Below, piece by piece: positions 1 through 7,881 of a stretch of DNA of 32,806 bases (positions within the stretch are counted from its first letter, which is position 1; every line of letters starts with the position of its first letter). Location of the stretch: the NCBI RefSeq assembly GCF_000421665.1, contig NZ_ATXL01000023.1, forward strand, positions 1 through 32,806, written 5' to 3'. Position numbers and translations under genes: made by a program. Under the pieces are notes generated by a model. The model worked only from the letters and a program-made list of their open reading frames with translations. It was not told the origin of the DNA and made no database searches. The DNA is from Bavariicoccus seileri WCC 4188. Lineage in GTDB: Bacteria; Bacillota; Bacilli; Lactobacillales; Aerococcaceae.

Positions 1-339
1 CCTACTATGACCTCTGCTGACTTCTGTCTATTCGTTGTTACTACGATAGTTTTTATCGCTAGACAGACCTCCCCAGGTAAGGTGCGATAACCTTCCACTC
101 ATGTCACTGCCTCATTTACTAAATGGGATTCGTGCAGTATTGGACTTTGCTTTGTGTTGCAAGCTCGTCCGTCCCAATCCAGCCTCCATATGAGATTTCT
201 GTTCGTCAGTGCGAGTATTTGCTTTCAGCTTCCTTCAGATTCCACCTCACGGTGGACACCCTTGCCTTCAGCTAACAGTTCCTACTGCCAAGCCTGTAGT
301 GGACTTTCACCACCAAGTTATCGCCCATGCTGGGCGCAC
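1..339 (-). mobile_element. Group II intron (bacterial class C type), 5' part only
   Basis: Read on the minus strand from position 339, the sequence begins GTGCGCCCAGCATGGGCG and continues through blocks typical of bacterial group II intron RNA: GTGAAAGTCC, AAGGGTGTCC, GGAATCTGAAGGAAG, CAAAGTCC, then CTTACCTGGGGAGGTCTG and AAGTCAGCAGAGGTCATAGTA. From memory these follow the order seen in the Oceanobacillus iheyensis class C intron (5' end GUGUGCCCGGCAUGGG). The last block normally lies just before the intron-encoded reverse transcriptase/maturase, so that gene and domains V-VI should lie beyond position 1. The proposed 5' splice junction (339/340) is only a few bases after the T-run of the frr terminator, which is the insertion preference known for class C introns. 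No protein gene in this stretch is credible; short open frames here are by-products of the structured RNA. Confidence 0.87.
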
Positions 340-342
340 AAC

Positions 343-372
343 AAAAAACTGTGACAAATTCCTCGTCACAGT
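343..372 (-). terminator. Intrinsic terminator of the rpsB-tsf-pyrH-frr operon
   Basis: On the minus strand ACTGTGAC (372-365) pairs perfectly with GTCACAGT (355-348) across a 9-nt loop, followed by a run of T at 348-343. It lies about 70 nt after the frr stop codon. Flanking A-runs on both sides could make it work in both directions. The group II intron starts 3-4 nt beyond the T-run. Confidence 0.88.
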
Positions 373-440
373 CCTTTTTAAGGGTTAATTTATAATAAAT
401 TTAATCGATTAGCAAGAATCGGAAAAACTGATGCCAAAAA

Positions 441-995
441 TTAGTCTGAAAGAATCTCCTGCGATTTTCGCTCAATCATAGCATCGATTTTTTTGCTAAA
501 TTTATTAGTCAAGTCTTGGATATCTTTTTCCAATAAGTGAAGATCGTCTTCTGTTAATTCGTTATTCTTCTCAGCTTCTTTGCTTTCAGCAATAGCATCC
601 CTTCTAATATTTCGGATACTAACTTTAGCAGTTTCACCATATTTACTTATTTCCTTAGCTAGTTGCTCTCTTCTATCCTTAGTCAGTTGAGGTACAACCA
701 AACGTATAACTTCACCGTCATTATTTGGCGTAATACCAATATCGCTTTGAAGAATCGCTTTTTCAATATCTTTAAGCGTATTGGGATCATAAGGAGAAAT
801 CAAGAGCATTCGTGGTTCTGGTGTTGAGACTGATGCAACTTGGTTAACGGGAGTTTTAACTCCGTAATAATCAACCAAAGTCCTATTCAATATGCTTGCA
901 TTTGCAACACCAGTTCTGACTAAACCAAGTTCTCTATTTAAAGCGTCAAGAGACTTATCCATATGCTGTTCTGCAGTTTTTAAAATAGTAGCCAT
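441..995 (-). CDS. frr: Ribosome recycling factor
   Basis: The 184-residue product is ribosome recycling factor, which with EF-G splits post-termination ribosomes. The length matches the family (about 185). The N-terminus ([19 protein letters not shown]), the segment with LISPYDPNTLKDIEKAIL and the RREQLAKEISKYGETAKV helix are characteristic of the two-domain, tRNA-shaped fold. The ATG at 995 overlaps the pyrH stop codon by one base (TAATG) and is preceded by GGAGGGAT, so translation is probably coupled to pyrH. It is the last gene of the operon; an intrinsic terminator follows at 343-372, and then a group II intron. Nothing about the protein looks abnormal. Confidence 0.98.
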   Translation of the reverse strand: MATILKTAEQHMDKSLDALNRELGLVRTGVANASILNRTLVDYYGVKTPVNQVASVSTPEPRMLLISPYDPNTLKDIEKAILQSDIGITPNNDGEVIRLVVPQLTKDRREQLAKEISKYGETAKVSIRNIRRDAIAESKEAEKNNELTEDDLHLLEKDIQDLTNKFSKKIDAMIERKSQEILSD

Positions 996-1723
996 TATTT
1001 ATCCCTCCTAACTTTTGTTCCAATTTCTTCCCCTAATATAACCTTACGAATGTTACCTTCTTTGTTGAGATTGAACACGATCAATGGAATATTATTATCC
1101 ATACTTAATGAGCTAGCAGTCGTATCCATAACTTGTAACCCTTTATTAATAATATCTAAATGTGTGAGTTCTGTAAACTTAATTGCATGACTATCAATTT
1201 TCGGATCAGCATTATAAATACCATCAACATTATTCTTCGCCATTAAAATGACATCAGCATCTATTTCAGCTGCTCTTAAGGCAGCGGTTGTATCTGTTGA
1301 AAAATAAGGACTACCGATTCCACCAGCAAAAATGACGACACGCTTCTTTTCCAAATGTCTGATAGCTTTTCTTCTGATATACGGTTCCGCAATTTGTCTC
1401 ATATCAATAGCGGTTTGAACGCGTGTAGGGACACCAATATTCTCTAATGTATCTTGAAGTCCTAGTGCGTTCATTACAGTCGCTAGCATTCCCATGTAAT
1501 CTGCTTGAGAACGTTCCATGCCCATTTCGGCACCAATTTTACCACGCCAGATATTTCCGCCACCGACTACAATTGCTATCTCAACGCCCAAATCATGAAC
1601 ATCTTTGATTTCTTTTACTATACCTTTGATTGTTTCGGGATTGATCCCAAAGCCATCTTGTCCTGCTAATGCTTCCCCACTCAACTTAAGCACTACTCGT
1701 TTATATTTAGGATCAACCATCAT
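995..1723 (-). CDS. pyrH: UMP kinase
   Basis: The product is a 242-residue bacterial UMP kinase of the amino-acid kinase fold, phosphorylating UMP to UDP in pyrimidine nucleotide synthesis. [12 protein letters not shown] at the N-terminus is the phosphate-binding strand and loop. [10 protein letters not shown] is the glycine-rich nucleotide-binding segment, and the block around [17 protein letters not shown] is conserved in hexameric bacterial PyrH. Two consecutive ATG codons (1723 and 1720) are possible starts after AAAGG; I kept the first. It lies between tsf and frr as in most Firmicutes. A hairpin with a T-run (1743-1772) lies just upstream with no room for a promoter after it, so expression must come from read-through. 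Confidence 0.97.
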   Translation of the reverse strand: MMVDPKYKRVVLKLSGEALAGQDGFGINPETIKGIVKEIKDVHDLGVEIAIVVGGGNIWRGKIGAEMGMERSQADYMGMLATVMNALGLQDTLENIGVPTRVQTAIDMRQIAEPYIRRKAIRHLEKKRVVIFAGGIGSPYFSTDTTAALRAAEIDADVILMAKNNVDGIYNADPKIDSHAIKFTELTHLDIINKGLQVMDTTASSLSMDNNIPLIVFNLNKEGNIRKVILGEEIGTKVRRDK

Positions 1724-1742
1724 AATTTCCTTTCTCTATTTG

Positions 1743-1772
1743 AAAAAAAGGGATAACCTATTAGATTATCCC
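1743..1772 (-). terminator. Intercistronic terminator/attenuator between tsf and pyrH
   Basis: On the minus strand GGGATAA (1772-1766) and TTATCCC (1756-1750) form a perfect 7-bp stem with a 9-nt loop, followed by seven T (1749-1743). Only about 20 bases separate it from the pyrH start and I see no promoter there. It therefore probably reduces, rather than stops, transcription into pyrH-frr. Confidence 0.8.
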
Positions 1773-1791
1773 TCGATCAGTCATCAGACGA

Positions 1792-2670
1792 TTACTTCTT
1801 AATTTGTCCCATAACTTCGTCAGCAAAGTTTTCTTGACGTTTTTCAATGCCTTCGCCTACTTCAAAGCGGACAAAATCTAATACCCTACCATCATGAGAC
1901 GTAACATATTTACTTACAGTTACATCGGGATCTTTAACAAATGGTTGGTCATTCAATGATATTTCTGACAAGAACTTGTTCAAACGACCATGGATCATTT
2001 TTTCAACAATATTGGCTGGCTTGCCTTCATTCAAAGCTTGTTCAGTCAAAACTGTTTTTTCGTGTTCCAATTCTTCAGGAGAAACTTGTTCTCTTGAAAT
2101 GTACTTAGGATTGATTGCAGCAACATGCATCGCAACATCTTTAGCAATATCATCATTCGCCCCTTCAAGCAGAACAATTACACTGATGCGTCCACCCATA
2201 TGTGAGTACGCTCCAAAGTGTTGGCTATCTGTTTTGGAAAGGACTTTGAAACGACGTAAAGAGATTTTTTCTCCTATAACGGTTGTTGCTTCAGCAATCA
2301 AATCAGCTACTGACTTACCATCAACAGTCAATGCTAAAGCATCATCAAGCGTACTAGGGTCGTTATCAAGGATAGCATTAGCGATATCATCAACTAGTTT
2401 TAAGAATTTATCATTTTTAGCAACAAAGTCAGTTTCGGCGTTTACTTCTACGATAACAGCCTTATTTCCTTTTTCAACGATCTCAGTGATTCCTTCAGCG
2501 GCTATACGGTTACTTTTCTTAGCAGCTTTTGCCATACCCTTTTCTCGTAAGAAATCGACTGCCTTTTCGATGTCTCCTTCAACTTCAACTAAAGCTTTTT
2601 TAGCATCCATCATACCAACACCGGTCATATCTCTAAGTTCTTTTACCAATTTTGCAGAAATTTTAGACAT
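1792..2670 (-). CDS. tsf: Elongation factor Ts
   Basis: The product is EF-Ts, the guanine nucleotide exchange factor for EF-Tu. I chose the ATG at 2670 (292 residues, [21 protein letters not shown]...) because AGGAGGATCAATA precedes it at normal spacing and the family begins here. The frame stays open upstream to 2709 but that part overlaps the rpsB-tsf hairpin. [12 protein letters not shown] is the UBA-like N-terminal signature, and TDFVAKN is the EF-Tu-contacting motif of the core domain. The gene lies between rpsB and pyrH and is flanked on both sides by hairpin terminators, which suggests its dose is set separately from that of S2 and of PyrH/RRF. Confidence 0.97.
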   Translation of the reverse strand: MSKISAKLVKELRDMTGVGMMDAKKALVEVEGDIEKAVDFLREKGMAKAAKKSNRIAAEGITEIVEKGNKAVIVEVNAETDFVAKNDKFLKLVDDIANAILDNDPSTLDDALALTVDGKSVADLIAEATTVIGEKISLRRFKVLSKTDSQHFGAYSHMGGRISVIVLLEGANDDIAKDVAMHVAAINPKYISREQVSPEELEHEKTVLTEQALNEGKPANIVEKMIHGRLNKFLSEISLNDQPFVKDPDVTVSKYVTSHDGRVLDFVRFEVGEGIEKRQENFADEVMGQIKK

Positions 2671-2692
2671 TATTGATCCTCCTATTATTTTC

Positions 2693-2769
2693 AAAAAAAG
2701 TCGTCTCAACGATTGGAGTGGATATATAACTAGTGGTTATAAACCTCTAAAGTCCATCAAGAGACGACT
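2693..2769 (-). terminator. Long hairpin terminator/attenuator between rpsB and tsf
   Basis: On the minus strand AGTCGTCTC (2769-2761) pairs with GAGACGACT (2707-2699), followed by a seven-T run ending at 2693. The roughly 53 nt between the arms can fold further (TGGA/TCCA, then TATAAC-CACTA-GTTATA), giving an interrupted, extended hairpin. The tsf Shine-Dalgarno follows almost at once, so no promoter fits in between. An attenuator between S2 and EF-Ts is the likely role. Confidence 0.75.
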
Positions 2770-2792
2770 AAATTCTATATAATTAATACTTA

Positions 2793-3554
2793 TTATTTAT
2801 TGTCGCCTTCAACTACTTTTACGATATCTTCTAATGATTTATCATCTTCAGTATCTTCTGGAGCTTCTTCTGCACCTTGTTTTCCTTCGATAATAGCATC
2901 AGCAATCGTACCAGTAATAAGTTTAACGGCACGAATGGCATCGTCATTTGAAGGGATAACAACATCAATCTCGTCTGGGTCGCAATTTGTATCGACCATA
3001 GCAACGATAGGAATGTTCAATTTGTGAGCTTCTTGGACAGCAATTCTTTCTTTGCGAGTATCAACGATAAAGAGAACATCTGGTAATCCAGGCATGTCTT
3101 TGATACCGCCTAAGAATTTTTCAAGTTTTTCACGTTCTTTATTTAATAGTCCAACTTCTTTTTTGGGAAGAACATCGAATGTACCGTCTTCTTCCATACG
3201 GTTGATGTCTTTCAAACGTTTGATTCTTTTTTGGATGGTGTTCCAGTTTGTAAGTGTTCCACCTAACCAACGATGATTAACATAATATTGACCAGAACGT
3301 TCTGCTTCTTCTTTAATAGCATCTTGGGCTTGTTTCTTAGTTCCTACAAACAAAACCTTGCCACCATCTGCTGCGATATCCCTAACATAGTTATAGGCAT
3401 TATCGACTAATTTTACAGTTTTTTGTAAATCAATAATGTAGATTCCGTTACGTTCAGTAAAGATGTAACGAGACATTTTAGGATTCCACCGACGTGTTTG
3501 GTGTCCGAAATGAACCCCTGCTTCTAGTAATTGTTTCATTGAGATTACTGCCAT
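2793..3554 (-). CDS. rpsB: 30S ribosomal protein S2
   Basis: The product is ribosomal protein S2 of the small subunit. I chose the ATG at 3554 (253 residues, [19 protein letters not shown]...), which has GGAGGAAAATATATT in front and is the universal start region; the open frame upstream is leader. The family signatures [39 protein letters not shown] and [26 protein letters not shown] are all visible. The C-terminus is an acidic tail (residues about 230-253, with [10 protein letters not shown]), as in other Lactobacillales. First gene of the rpsB-tsf-pyrH-frr operon, with a strong promoter at 3671-3699 and a leader of roughly 110 nt. Confidence 0.98.
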   Translation of the reverse strand: MAVISMKQLLEAGVHFGHQTRRWNPKMSRYIFTERNGIYIIDLQKTVKLVDNAYNYVRDIAADGGKVLFVGTKKQAQDAIKEEAERSGQYYVNHRWLGGTLTNWNTIQKRIKRLKDINRMEEDGTFDVLPKKEVGLLNKEREKLEKFLGGIKDMPGLPDVLFIVDTRKERIAVQEAHKLNIPIVAMVDTNCDPDEIDVVIPSNDDAIRAVKLITGTIADAIIEGKQGAEEAPEDTEDDKSLEDIVKVVEGDNK

Positions 3555-3664
3555 AATATATTTTCCTCCATTTGGTTTTTTGCTTCCCAACTGTTCATAC
3601 GCTTATCAGACTCTCACGAGCACCCTAATAGTCGTCCCAGTTAGTGCAGATTGGTCATAGACCG
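3555..3664 (-). promoter_or_regulatory. Structured 5' leader of rpsB
   Basis: The transcript from the promoter at 3671-3699 would have about 110 nt before the rpsB start. In it CUAACUG and CAGUUGG can pair (one G-U) and enclose about 45 nt that includes GGUGCUCGUGAGAGUCUGA. Autogenous control by S2 through the rpsB leader is established in gamma-proteobacteria, and leaders of this kind are common before Firmicutes ribosomal protein operons. Whether this one binds S2 is inference. Confidence 0.45.
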
Positions 3665-3670
3665 TCTATC

Positions 3671-3699
3671 ATTATACAAAATTATGAATGTCTTAGCAA
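3671..3699 (-). promoter_or_regulatory. Sigma-A promoter of the rpsB operon
   Basis: On the minus strand TTGCTA (3699-3694), a 17-nt spacer and a perfect TATAAT (3676-3671). It lies about 120 nt upstream of the rpsB start. This is one of the two best promoters in the window. Confidence 0.82.
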
Positions 3700-3721
3700 G
3701 GGGAAAGAAATGGAAATTTCG

Positions 3722-3780
3722 GTTAGGAGTAATTATTAACTGAAAATATCCAAGTTATAAACTAACGATAATCTCCTAAC
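3722..3780. repeat. Inverted repeat between the SNF2 helicase gene and the rpsB promoter
   Basis: GTTAGGAG (3722-3729) and CTCCTAAC (3773-3780) are perfect complements. The pairing extends inwards through ATTAT/ATAAT with a 2-nt bulge, about 13 bp in total, around a roughly 30-nt loop. There is no T-run on either side, so it is not a standard intrinsic terminator. The rest of 3700-3859 shows no gene. Function unknown. Confidence 0.5.
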
Positions 3781-3859
3781 TCATTCAAAACACCCTATTA
3801 ATTTGAGTGATTCTTAACAATAAAAGTGACTGCCAGATTAACTCATGCTTCAACAGGTG

Positions 3860-6800
3860 TTAAAAGAACAATTGTTTTAATTCATCAGGTGTTAACGATT
3901 TTGAGAGTGATTGTACTCTGGAACTGTCTTTAACGACCTCAGCTACTAGCTCACGTTTATGGTTTTGCAGACTACGGATTTTTGTTTCTATTGTCCCTTT
4001 GGCAATCAGTCGGTATGCTGTAACGTTTCTTGATTGGCCTATTCTATGGGCACGTGCCGCTGCTTGCTCTTCTACAGCTGGATTCCACCATAGATCCAAC
4101 AAAATGACTCTGCTAGCAGCGGATAGATTCAAACCAGTGCCGCCAGCTTTGAGAGAAATCAAAAATATAGGTCTTTCCCCTTTGTTAAATCTATTGACCA
4201 TTTTTTGTCTCACTTCTATGGGGGTTTTGCCATCAAGTAAAAAGGTACTATAGCCCTTTTGTTTTAAGAATTCGGCTAAATGAGGAAGCCCAGAAGCAAA
4301 CTGACTGAAGATTAGCCATTGCTCTGTTGGATGCTTCATTAACAAATGTAGAATTTCATTATACTTTACGGACCCCATCTTCCACTCCTGGGTAACAAGA
4401 CCAGGATGACAGCAAATTTGCCTTAACCGTGTCAGACCAGCAAGAATATTAAACCGGTTCTGGTTGATTTCAGTTTCTCCATATTGGCTTATTTCTTCTC
4501 GAATGGATTCTAATTGAGCTAAATAAAGCTTTTTTTGTTCAGGACACAAGTCTAGTAAGCAATCGACTTCAATCAATCCAGGTAGATTTTTCAAAACCTC
4601 TTTTTTCTCTCTTCTTAAAAAGAAAGGAGCGGATAATCGTTTGATTGTTTGGACTGATAAATGCTGAAAGTGAGCAAGGCTCGGAAAAAGGTCAGGTGCA
4701 ACTAGAGACATGATACTCCAATATTCCACTAGATTGTTCTCTAGGGGGGTACCGCTCAAGGCGTAAATCGGAACAAATGTAAAATGTTCCAATATTTTAT
4801 GTGTTTTACTCCTATAATTTTTGACATATTGAGCTTCATCTAATACCAAACTAGCCCACGGCAAATTGATTAAATCGTCTGAATCTTGGATAAAAGTACC
4901 ATATGACATAATAAAAACACCCTTGTTAGGAATATCATCAAGCAATTGCTGACGATCATTTTTTGTGCCACGGTATCTGATTGTTGTGATATCAGGAGAA
5001 AATCGTTTAAACTCATTTAACCAATTATCTACCAATGATGCTGGACAGATAATCATCACAGGATGGTCCTCACGCCAAGACTTGTCTCCGTACTGTGTGG
5101 TTATAAGGGCAATCATTTGAATAGTTTTGCCTAGGCCCATCTCATCAGCAAGTATTCCACCTAAGTGCCAATAGTTTAAGCGTTTTAACCATTTGACACC
5201 GTCAGTTTGGTAGGGTTTCAAAAATTTACTAATAGTTGAATCAAGAGTAATATTAGCAGAATCTTGAGATTTAAAAACGTGTAAGAGGTCCTTGATATCA
5301 CTTGAAAGTTTTAACTTGTCCTTCAATTGTTCGATAAGTGGCAGTTTAACCATCGATAATCGTGTATCATCTGTTAAGTCCTTCTTAGACAAATGAAGAT
5401 TATTTGTCAAATCATCAATAGCTTCAATCGATTTTTTTTCAATCTGTAAAAAGTGACCCGTATTTGTTTCATAATATCGTCTACCAGACTTTATGGCCTG
5501 CAAAATATGGTCGACATCACTTTTTTCGATATTTGTTGTATCAAATGAAATTGATAGATAGTTTTGATGAGACGAGATGACTGGTGTTATTGAAACGCTT
5601 TTTTTGTCATACAAGTTTTGGTCATATGAAAACTCAAACTTTCTCAAAAACGGAATAACCTTATTCACTAGATGCCACCGATCATCAGGTGTATTCGAAG
5701 GGAAAACCAATTTATTATCTCTCCACATCCCTCCCAATGAAAGTGCCGTTTCGTGAAATTTCAGTTCATTATCACTACGCCAAATGACTAAGTCACTTGT
5801 TTGCTCATGAGACTTCAATATGGGAAGTGAAATTTCTTGGCCATACTCAAATATAACCCCTACTTCAAATTCGGTACTCAGTTGTCGACCAGATAAATCA
5901 ATGACTAGTTTCTCGTTTGACTTAATTTCCTTTATGTTATCCATGATTTTGAAGAATAGTGGCAAAACAGCTTCTACGATGGAGCTTTTTTTCTCTCCGA
6001 TAGTAATCAACTCATCCTTGGAGAATTGGATAATCTGTTGTGAGACGATTTGATAATTAATGATTGATAAACCCTTTAAGGCATCAGTAAGTTCCGGAGT
6101 CACACTGTAAATTGCAGTAGGTAAATCATTTTCAGTTATAATAATGACGTAATTAAAAGTATCCACCAGAAATGATTTCATTATCTTTAAAGAAGTGATC
6201 TCGTTTCCTACTAGTGAAACAAGCGGTAAGTGACTTAGCTTTTTGAATGAAAAATCATGAAGACAGCTAATCTCTTCTTCACTCATTCTTAAAAGGTCTA
6301 TTATGCGGTCCAACTGGTGAGGCATGACTACAACAGAATTTTGATATTTTTTAAGTTGTTTAATACTCTGATTAATCGGTTGTCCAACTGTTAAATGCGC
6401 TAATTTCTTAAAAAACGAGACTTGTTTTTTTGGCGGTTGAACAGAAATGGGCAGATATTGATCGGTGAGTAATTTCTCTAACCAGTCTACAAAAGAAATA
6501 TTGTGAGAGTTTTCATTTAAAAGAGGTGCTGATAAAATAAAATAATGTCCCTTATCCCCGCCAATAACTAGTTGTTCAAAGGCTAATATTAGATCTAAGC
6601 TCTTGTAACTTTGTCCCAAAAACGGTTGGTATCTCATTTTAACGGATAAGAGTTCATCCAAATTTGGCAAGGTTTTCTGTTGTTTAAATAGCGGATTTTT
6701 GTAACTATCCTTTTGCCATAATCTAGTACCTAGATGCTTTCTAAGATAGAGCTCTACAGCAACTGTATGGGGACAATAATGGTTTAAGTGCCATTCATGG

Positions 6801-6979
6801 CATTGACAACGGTCCTGTTCTTTCCCAGTCCCATCTAGAACAACGCGATAGTTTTTATCATCGATAACCTCTGCATACCAAAGAGGCTCATTGCGATCTG
6901 GATGAACATTAATGACCTTCCCGTCGTTTAACAATTTTTTGCCTTCATCTATAATTCGTGTTGGAATATTCCATTTCAT
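3860..6979 (-). CDS. SNF2-family DNA helicase/ATPase with SWIM zinc finger
   Basis: A 1039-residue protein. The N-terminus carries a SWIM-type zinc motif (C58, C60, C69, H71 in CQCHEWHLNHYCPH). A long, poorly conserved middle region follows, as in the bacterial SWIM/SNF2 proteins. The C-terminal 450 residues are a two-lobed SF2 motor: ADEMGLGKTIQ (motif I, near 610), LDEAQYVKN (motif II, near 713), ALSGTPLENN (III), SLKAGGTGLNLS (V) and ARAHRIGQ (VI, near 980). Such proteins are dsDNA translocases that remodel protein-DNA or RNA polymerase complexes; the particular role of the bacterial SWIM branch is not firmly known. It is monocistronic, with an extended -10 promoter at 7038-7046 and AAGGGGCG before the ATG. 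Stop at 3860. All motor motifs are intact. Confidence 0.93.
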   Translation of the reverse strand: MKWNIPTRIIDEGKKLLNDGKVINVHPDRNEPLWYAEVIDDKNYRVVLDGTGKEQDRCQCHEWHLNHYCPHTVAVELYLRKHLGTRLWQKDSYKNPLFKQQKTLPNLDELLSVKMRYQPFLGQSYKSLDLILAFEQLVIGGDKGHYFILSAPLLNENSHNISFVDWLEKLLTDQYLPISVQPPKKQVSFFKKLAHLTVGQPINQSIKQLKKYQNSVVVMPHQLDRIIDLLRMSEEEISCLHDFSFKKLSHLPLVSLVGNEITSLKIMKSFLVDTFNYVIIITENDLPTAIYSVTPELTDALKGLSIINYQIVSQQIIQFSKDELITIGEKKSSIVEAVLPLFFKIMDNIKEIKSNEKLVIDLSGRQLSTEFEVGVIFEYGQEISLPILKSHEQTSDLVIWRSDNELKFHETALSLGGMWRDNKLVFPSNTPDDRWHLVNKVIPFLRKFEFSYDQNLYDKKSVSITPVISSHQNYLSISFDTTNIEKSDVDHILQAIKSGRRYYETNTGHFLQIEKKSIEAIDDLTNNLHLSKKDLTDDTRLSMVKLPLIEQLKDKLKLSSDIKDLLHVFKSQDSANITLDSTISKFLKPYQTDGVKWLKRLNYWHLGGILADEMGLGKTIQMIALITTQYGDKSWREDHPVMIICPASLVDNWLNEFKRFSPDITTIRYRGTKNDRQQLLDDIPNKGVFIMSYGTFIQDSDDLINLPWASLVLDEAQYVKNYRSKTHKILEHFTFVPIYALSGTPLENNLVEYWSIMSLVAPDLFPSLAHFQHLSVQTIKRLSAPFFLRREKKEVLKNLPGLIEVDCLLDLCPEQKKLYLAQLESIREEISQYGETEINQNRFNILAGLTRLRQICCHPGLVTQEWKMGSVKYNEILHLLMKHPTEQWLIFSQFASGLPHLAEFLKQKGYSTFLLDGKTPIEVRQKMVNRFNKGERPIFLISLKAGGTGLNLSAASRVILLDLWWNPAVEEQAAARAHRIGQSRNVTAYRLIAKGTIETKIRSLQNHKRELVAEVVKDSSRVQSLSKSLTPDELKQLFF

Positions 6980-7037
6980 CTATAGCGCCCCTTAATTTGC
7001 CAATAATACTCGAATTAAACGTTATATTCATCTTATT

Positions 7038-7046
7038 ATTATAGCA
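7038..7046 (-). promoter_or_regulatory. Extended -10 promoter of the SNF2 helicase gene
   Basis: On the minus strand TGCTATAAT (7046-7038) is an extended -10 with a perfect TATAAT hexamer. No good -35 is seen at 16-18 nt, which is acceptable for the TGn class. It is back to back with the promoter of the acyltransferase gene. Confidence 0.6.
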
Positions 7047-7069
7047 TATCTCAAATAGGAATAATAAAG

Positions 7070-7098
7070 TTGCCATAGTTATCGTTTTAAATTAAACT
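7070..7098 (+). promoter_or_regulatory. Putative promoter of the PlsC-like gene
   Basis: TTGCCA (7070-7075), a 17-nt spacer and TAAACT (7093-7098). The -10 has four of six consensus bases. It lies 30 nt upstream of the start codon and diverges from the helicase promoter. Confidence 0.5.
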
Positions 7099-7128
7099 AG
7101 AGTTACTTTTACAGAAGGAGTATGTTGC

Positions 7129-7722
7129 ATGTTTTTTAAAATTGTATTACTACTTGTTAAATGGCTTATTTGGCTTCTAAATGGTCGTATCCATATTGAA
7201 GGTAAAGAAAACATTCCTACTGATAGTGGCTATGTTATTGCGGCTCCTCACCATAGTTGGATGGACCCCGTAGCTATTGCGATTGCTTTTCAACCAACCC
7301 CACTTATATTTATGGCCAAAAAAGAATTATTCCAAAATCCTTTATTTGGCTGGTTTATCAAAAAGTTGGGTGCTTTCCCAGTCGACCGTGCCAAACCTGG
7401 CCCTAGTGTTATTAAATATCCGGTTAATGAGATCAAAAAAAATAAGAAGGCGCTGCTAATTTTCCCTAGTGGCACAAGACATTCGGAAAACTTAAAAAAT
7501 GGAACAGGAACTATTGCACGCTTAGCAAAAACTCCAGTTGTACCTGCTGTTTATAACGGTCCTTTACAATTAAAGAACATTCTAAAAAGGCAAAAAATGA
7601 TTGTGAGAATCGACAAACCGATTATTATTGATTCAAAAGAAAAATTAGCTGAATTTAATGATGTGTTAACAGCTTCTTATGAAAAAAATGATGTCAACTG
7701 GGACCTATTTAAAGATAAATAA
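7129..7722 (+). CDS. PlsC-like lysophospholipid (1-acyl-glycerol-3-phosphate) acyltransferase
   Basis: A 197-residue membrane-associated acyltransferase of the PlsC/LPLAT family, expected to acylate lysophosphatidic acid during phospholipid synthesis. A hydrophobic N-terminal helix (residues 1-18) precedes the catalytic HX4D box, HHSWMD with H41 and D46. GAFPVDR (81-87) is the substrate-binding block and FPSGTRH (112-118) stands where most PlsC proteins have FPEGTR, so the usual glutamate is a serine. VPAVYNG is block IV. The ATG has AGAAGGAG upstream. Monocistronic, the only plus-strand gene besides lexA, ending in a strong shared terminator. Because of the variant block III it may be a paralogue of the main PlsC rather than the main enzyme. 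Confidence 0.9.
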   Translation: MFFKIVLLLVKWLIWLLNGRIHIEGKENIPTDSGYVIAAPHHSWMDPVAIAIAFQPTPLIFMAKKELFQNPLFGWFIKKLGAFPVDRAKPGPSVIKYPVNEIKKNKKALLIFPSGTRHSENLKNGTGTIARLAKTPVVPAVYNGPLQLKNILKRQKMIVRIDKPIIIDSKEKLAEFNDVLTASYEKNDVNWDLFKDK

Positions 7723-7780
7723 AGCAACAGAAACAAGACCTTATGTTCCTTATACGGGATACGGGTTGTTTTTAAACAAA

Positions 7781-7825
7781 GAAATAGGCTATGGCAAAAA
7801 AACGTTGCCATAGCCTATTTCTTTT
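7781..7825. terminator. Bidirectional terminator between the PlsC-like gene and the ABC exporter
   Basis: A perfect 17-bp stem: GAAATAGGCTATGGCAA (7781-7797) pairs with TTGCCATAGCCTATTTC (7805-7821) across a 7-nt loop. TTTT follows on the plus strand, and on the minus strand the stem is followed by TTTG. Convergent genes end on both sides. Confidence 0.88.
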
Positions 7826-7831
7826 ATCACT

Positions 7832-7881
7832 CATGATTGTTAGTTCATTTAAAATTTATGATTGTTAGTTCGTTTAAAATT
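7832..7881. repeat. 25-nt tandem duplication at the 3' end of the ABC exporter gene
   Basis: Positions 7832-7856 and 7857-7881 are two head-to-tail copies of a 25-nt unit that differ at two positions (core GATTGTTAGTTC). The right-hand copy contains the stop codon of the ABC exporter gene (7874-7876), so the duplication reproduces the end of the coding region outside the gene. Confidence 0.85.

Noticed and set aside
154-354. 66-codon open frame on the plus strand at the left end
   Set aside because: It lies in the structured group II intron RNA, on the opposite strand, and has no ribosome binding site.
1976-2782. 268-codon open frame on the plus strand
   Set aside because: It is exactly antisense to tsf, has no ribosome binding site or promoter, and its composition is what the reverse of a conserved gene gives.
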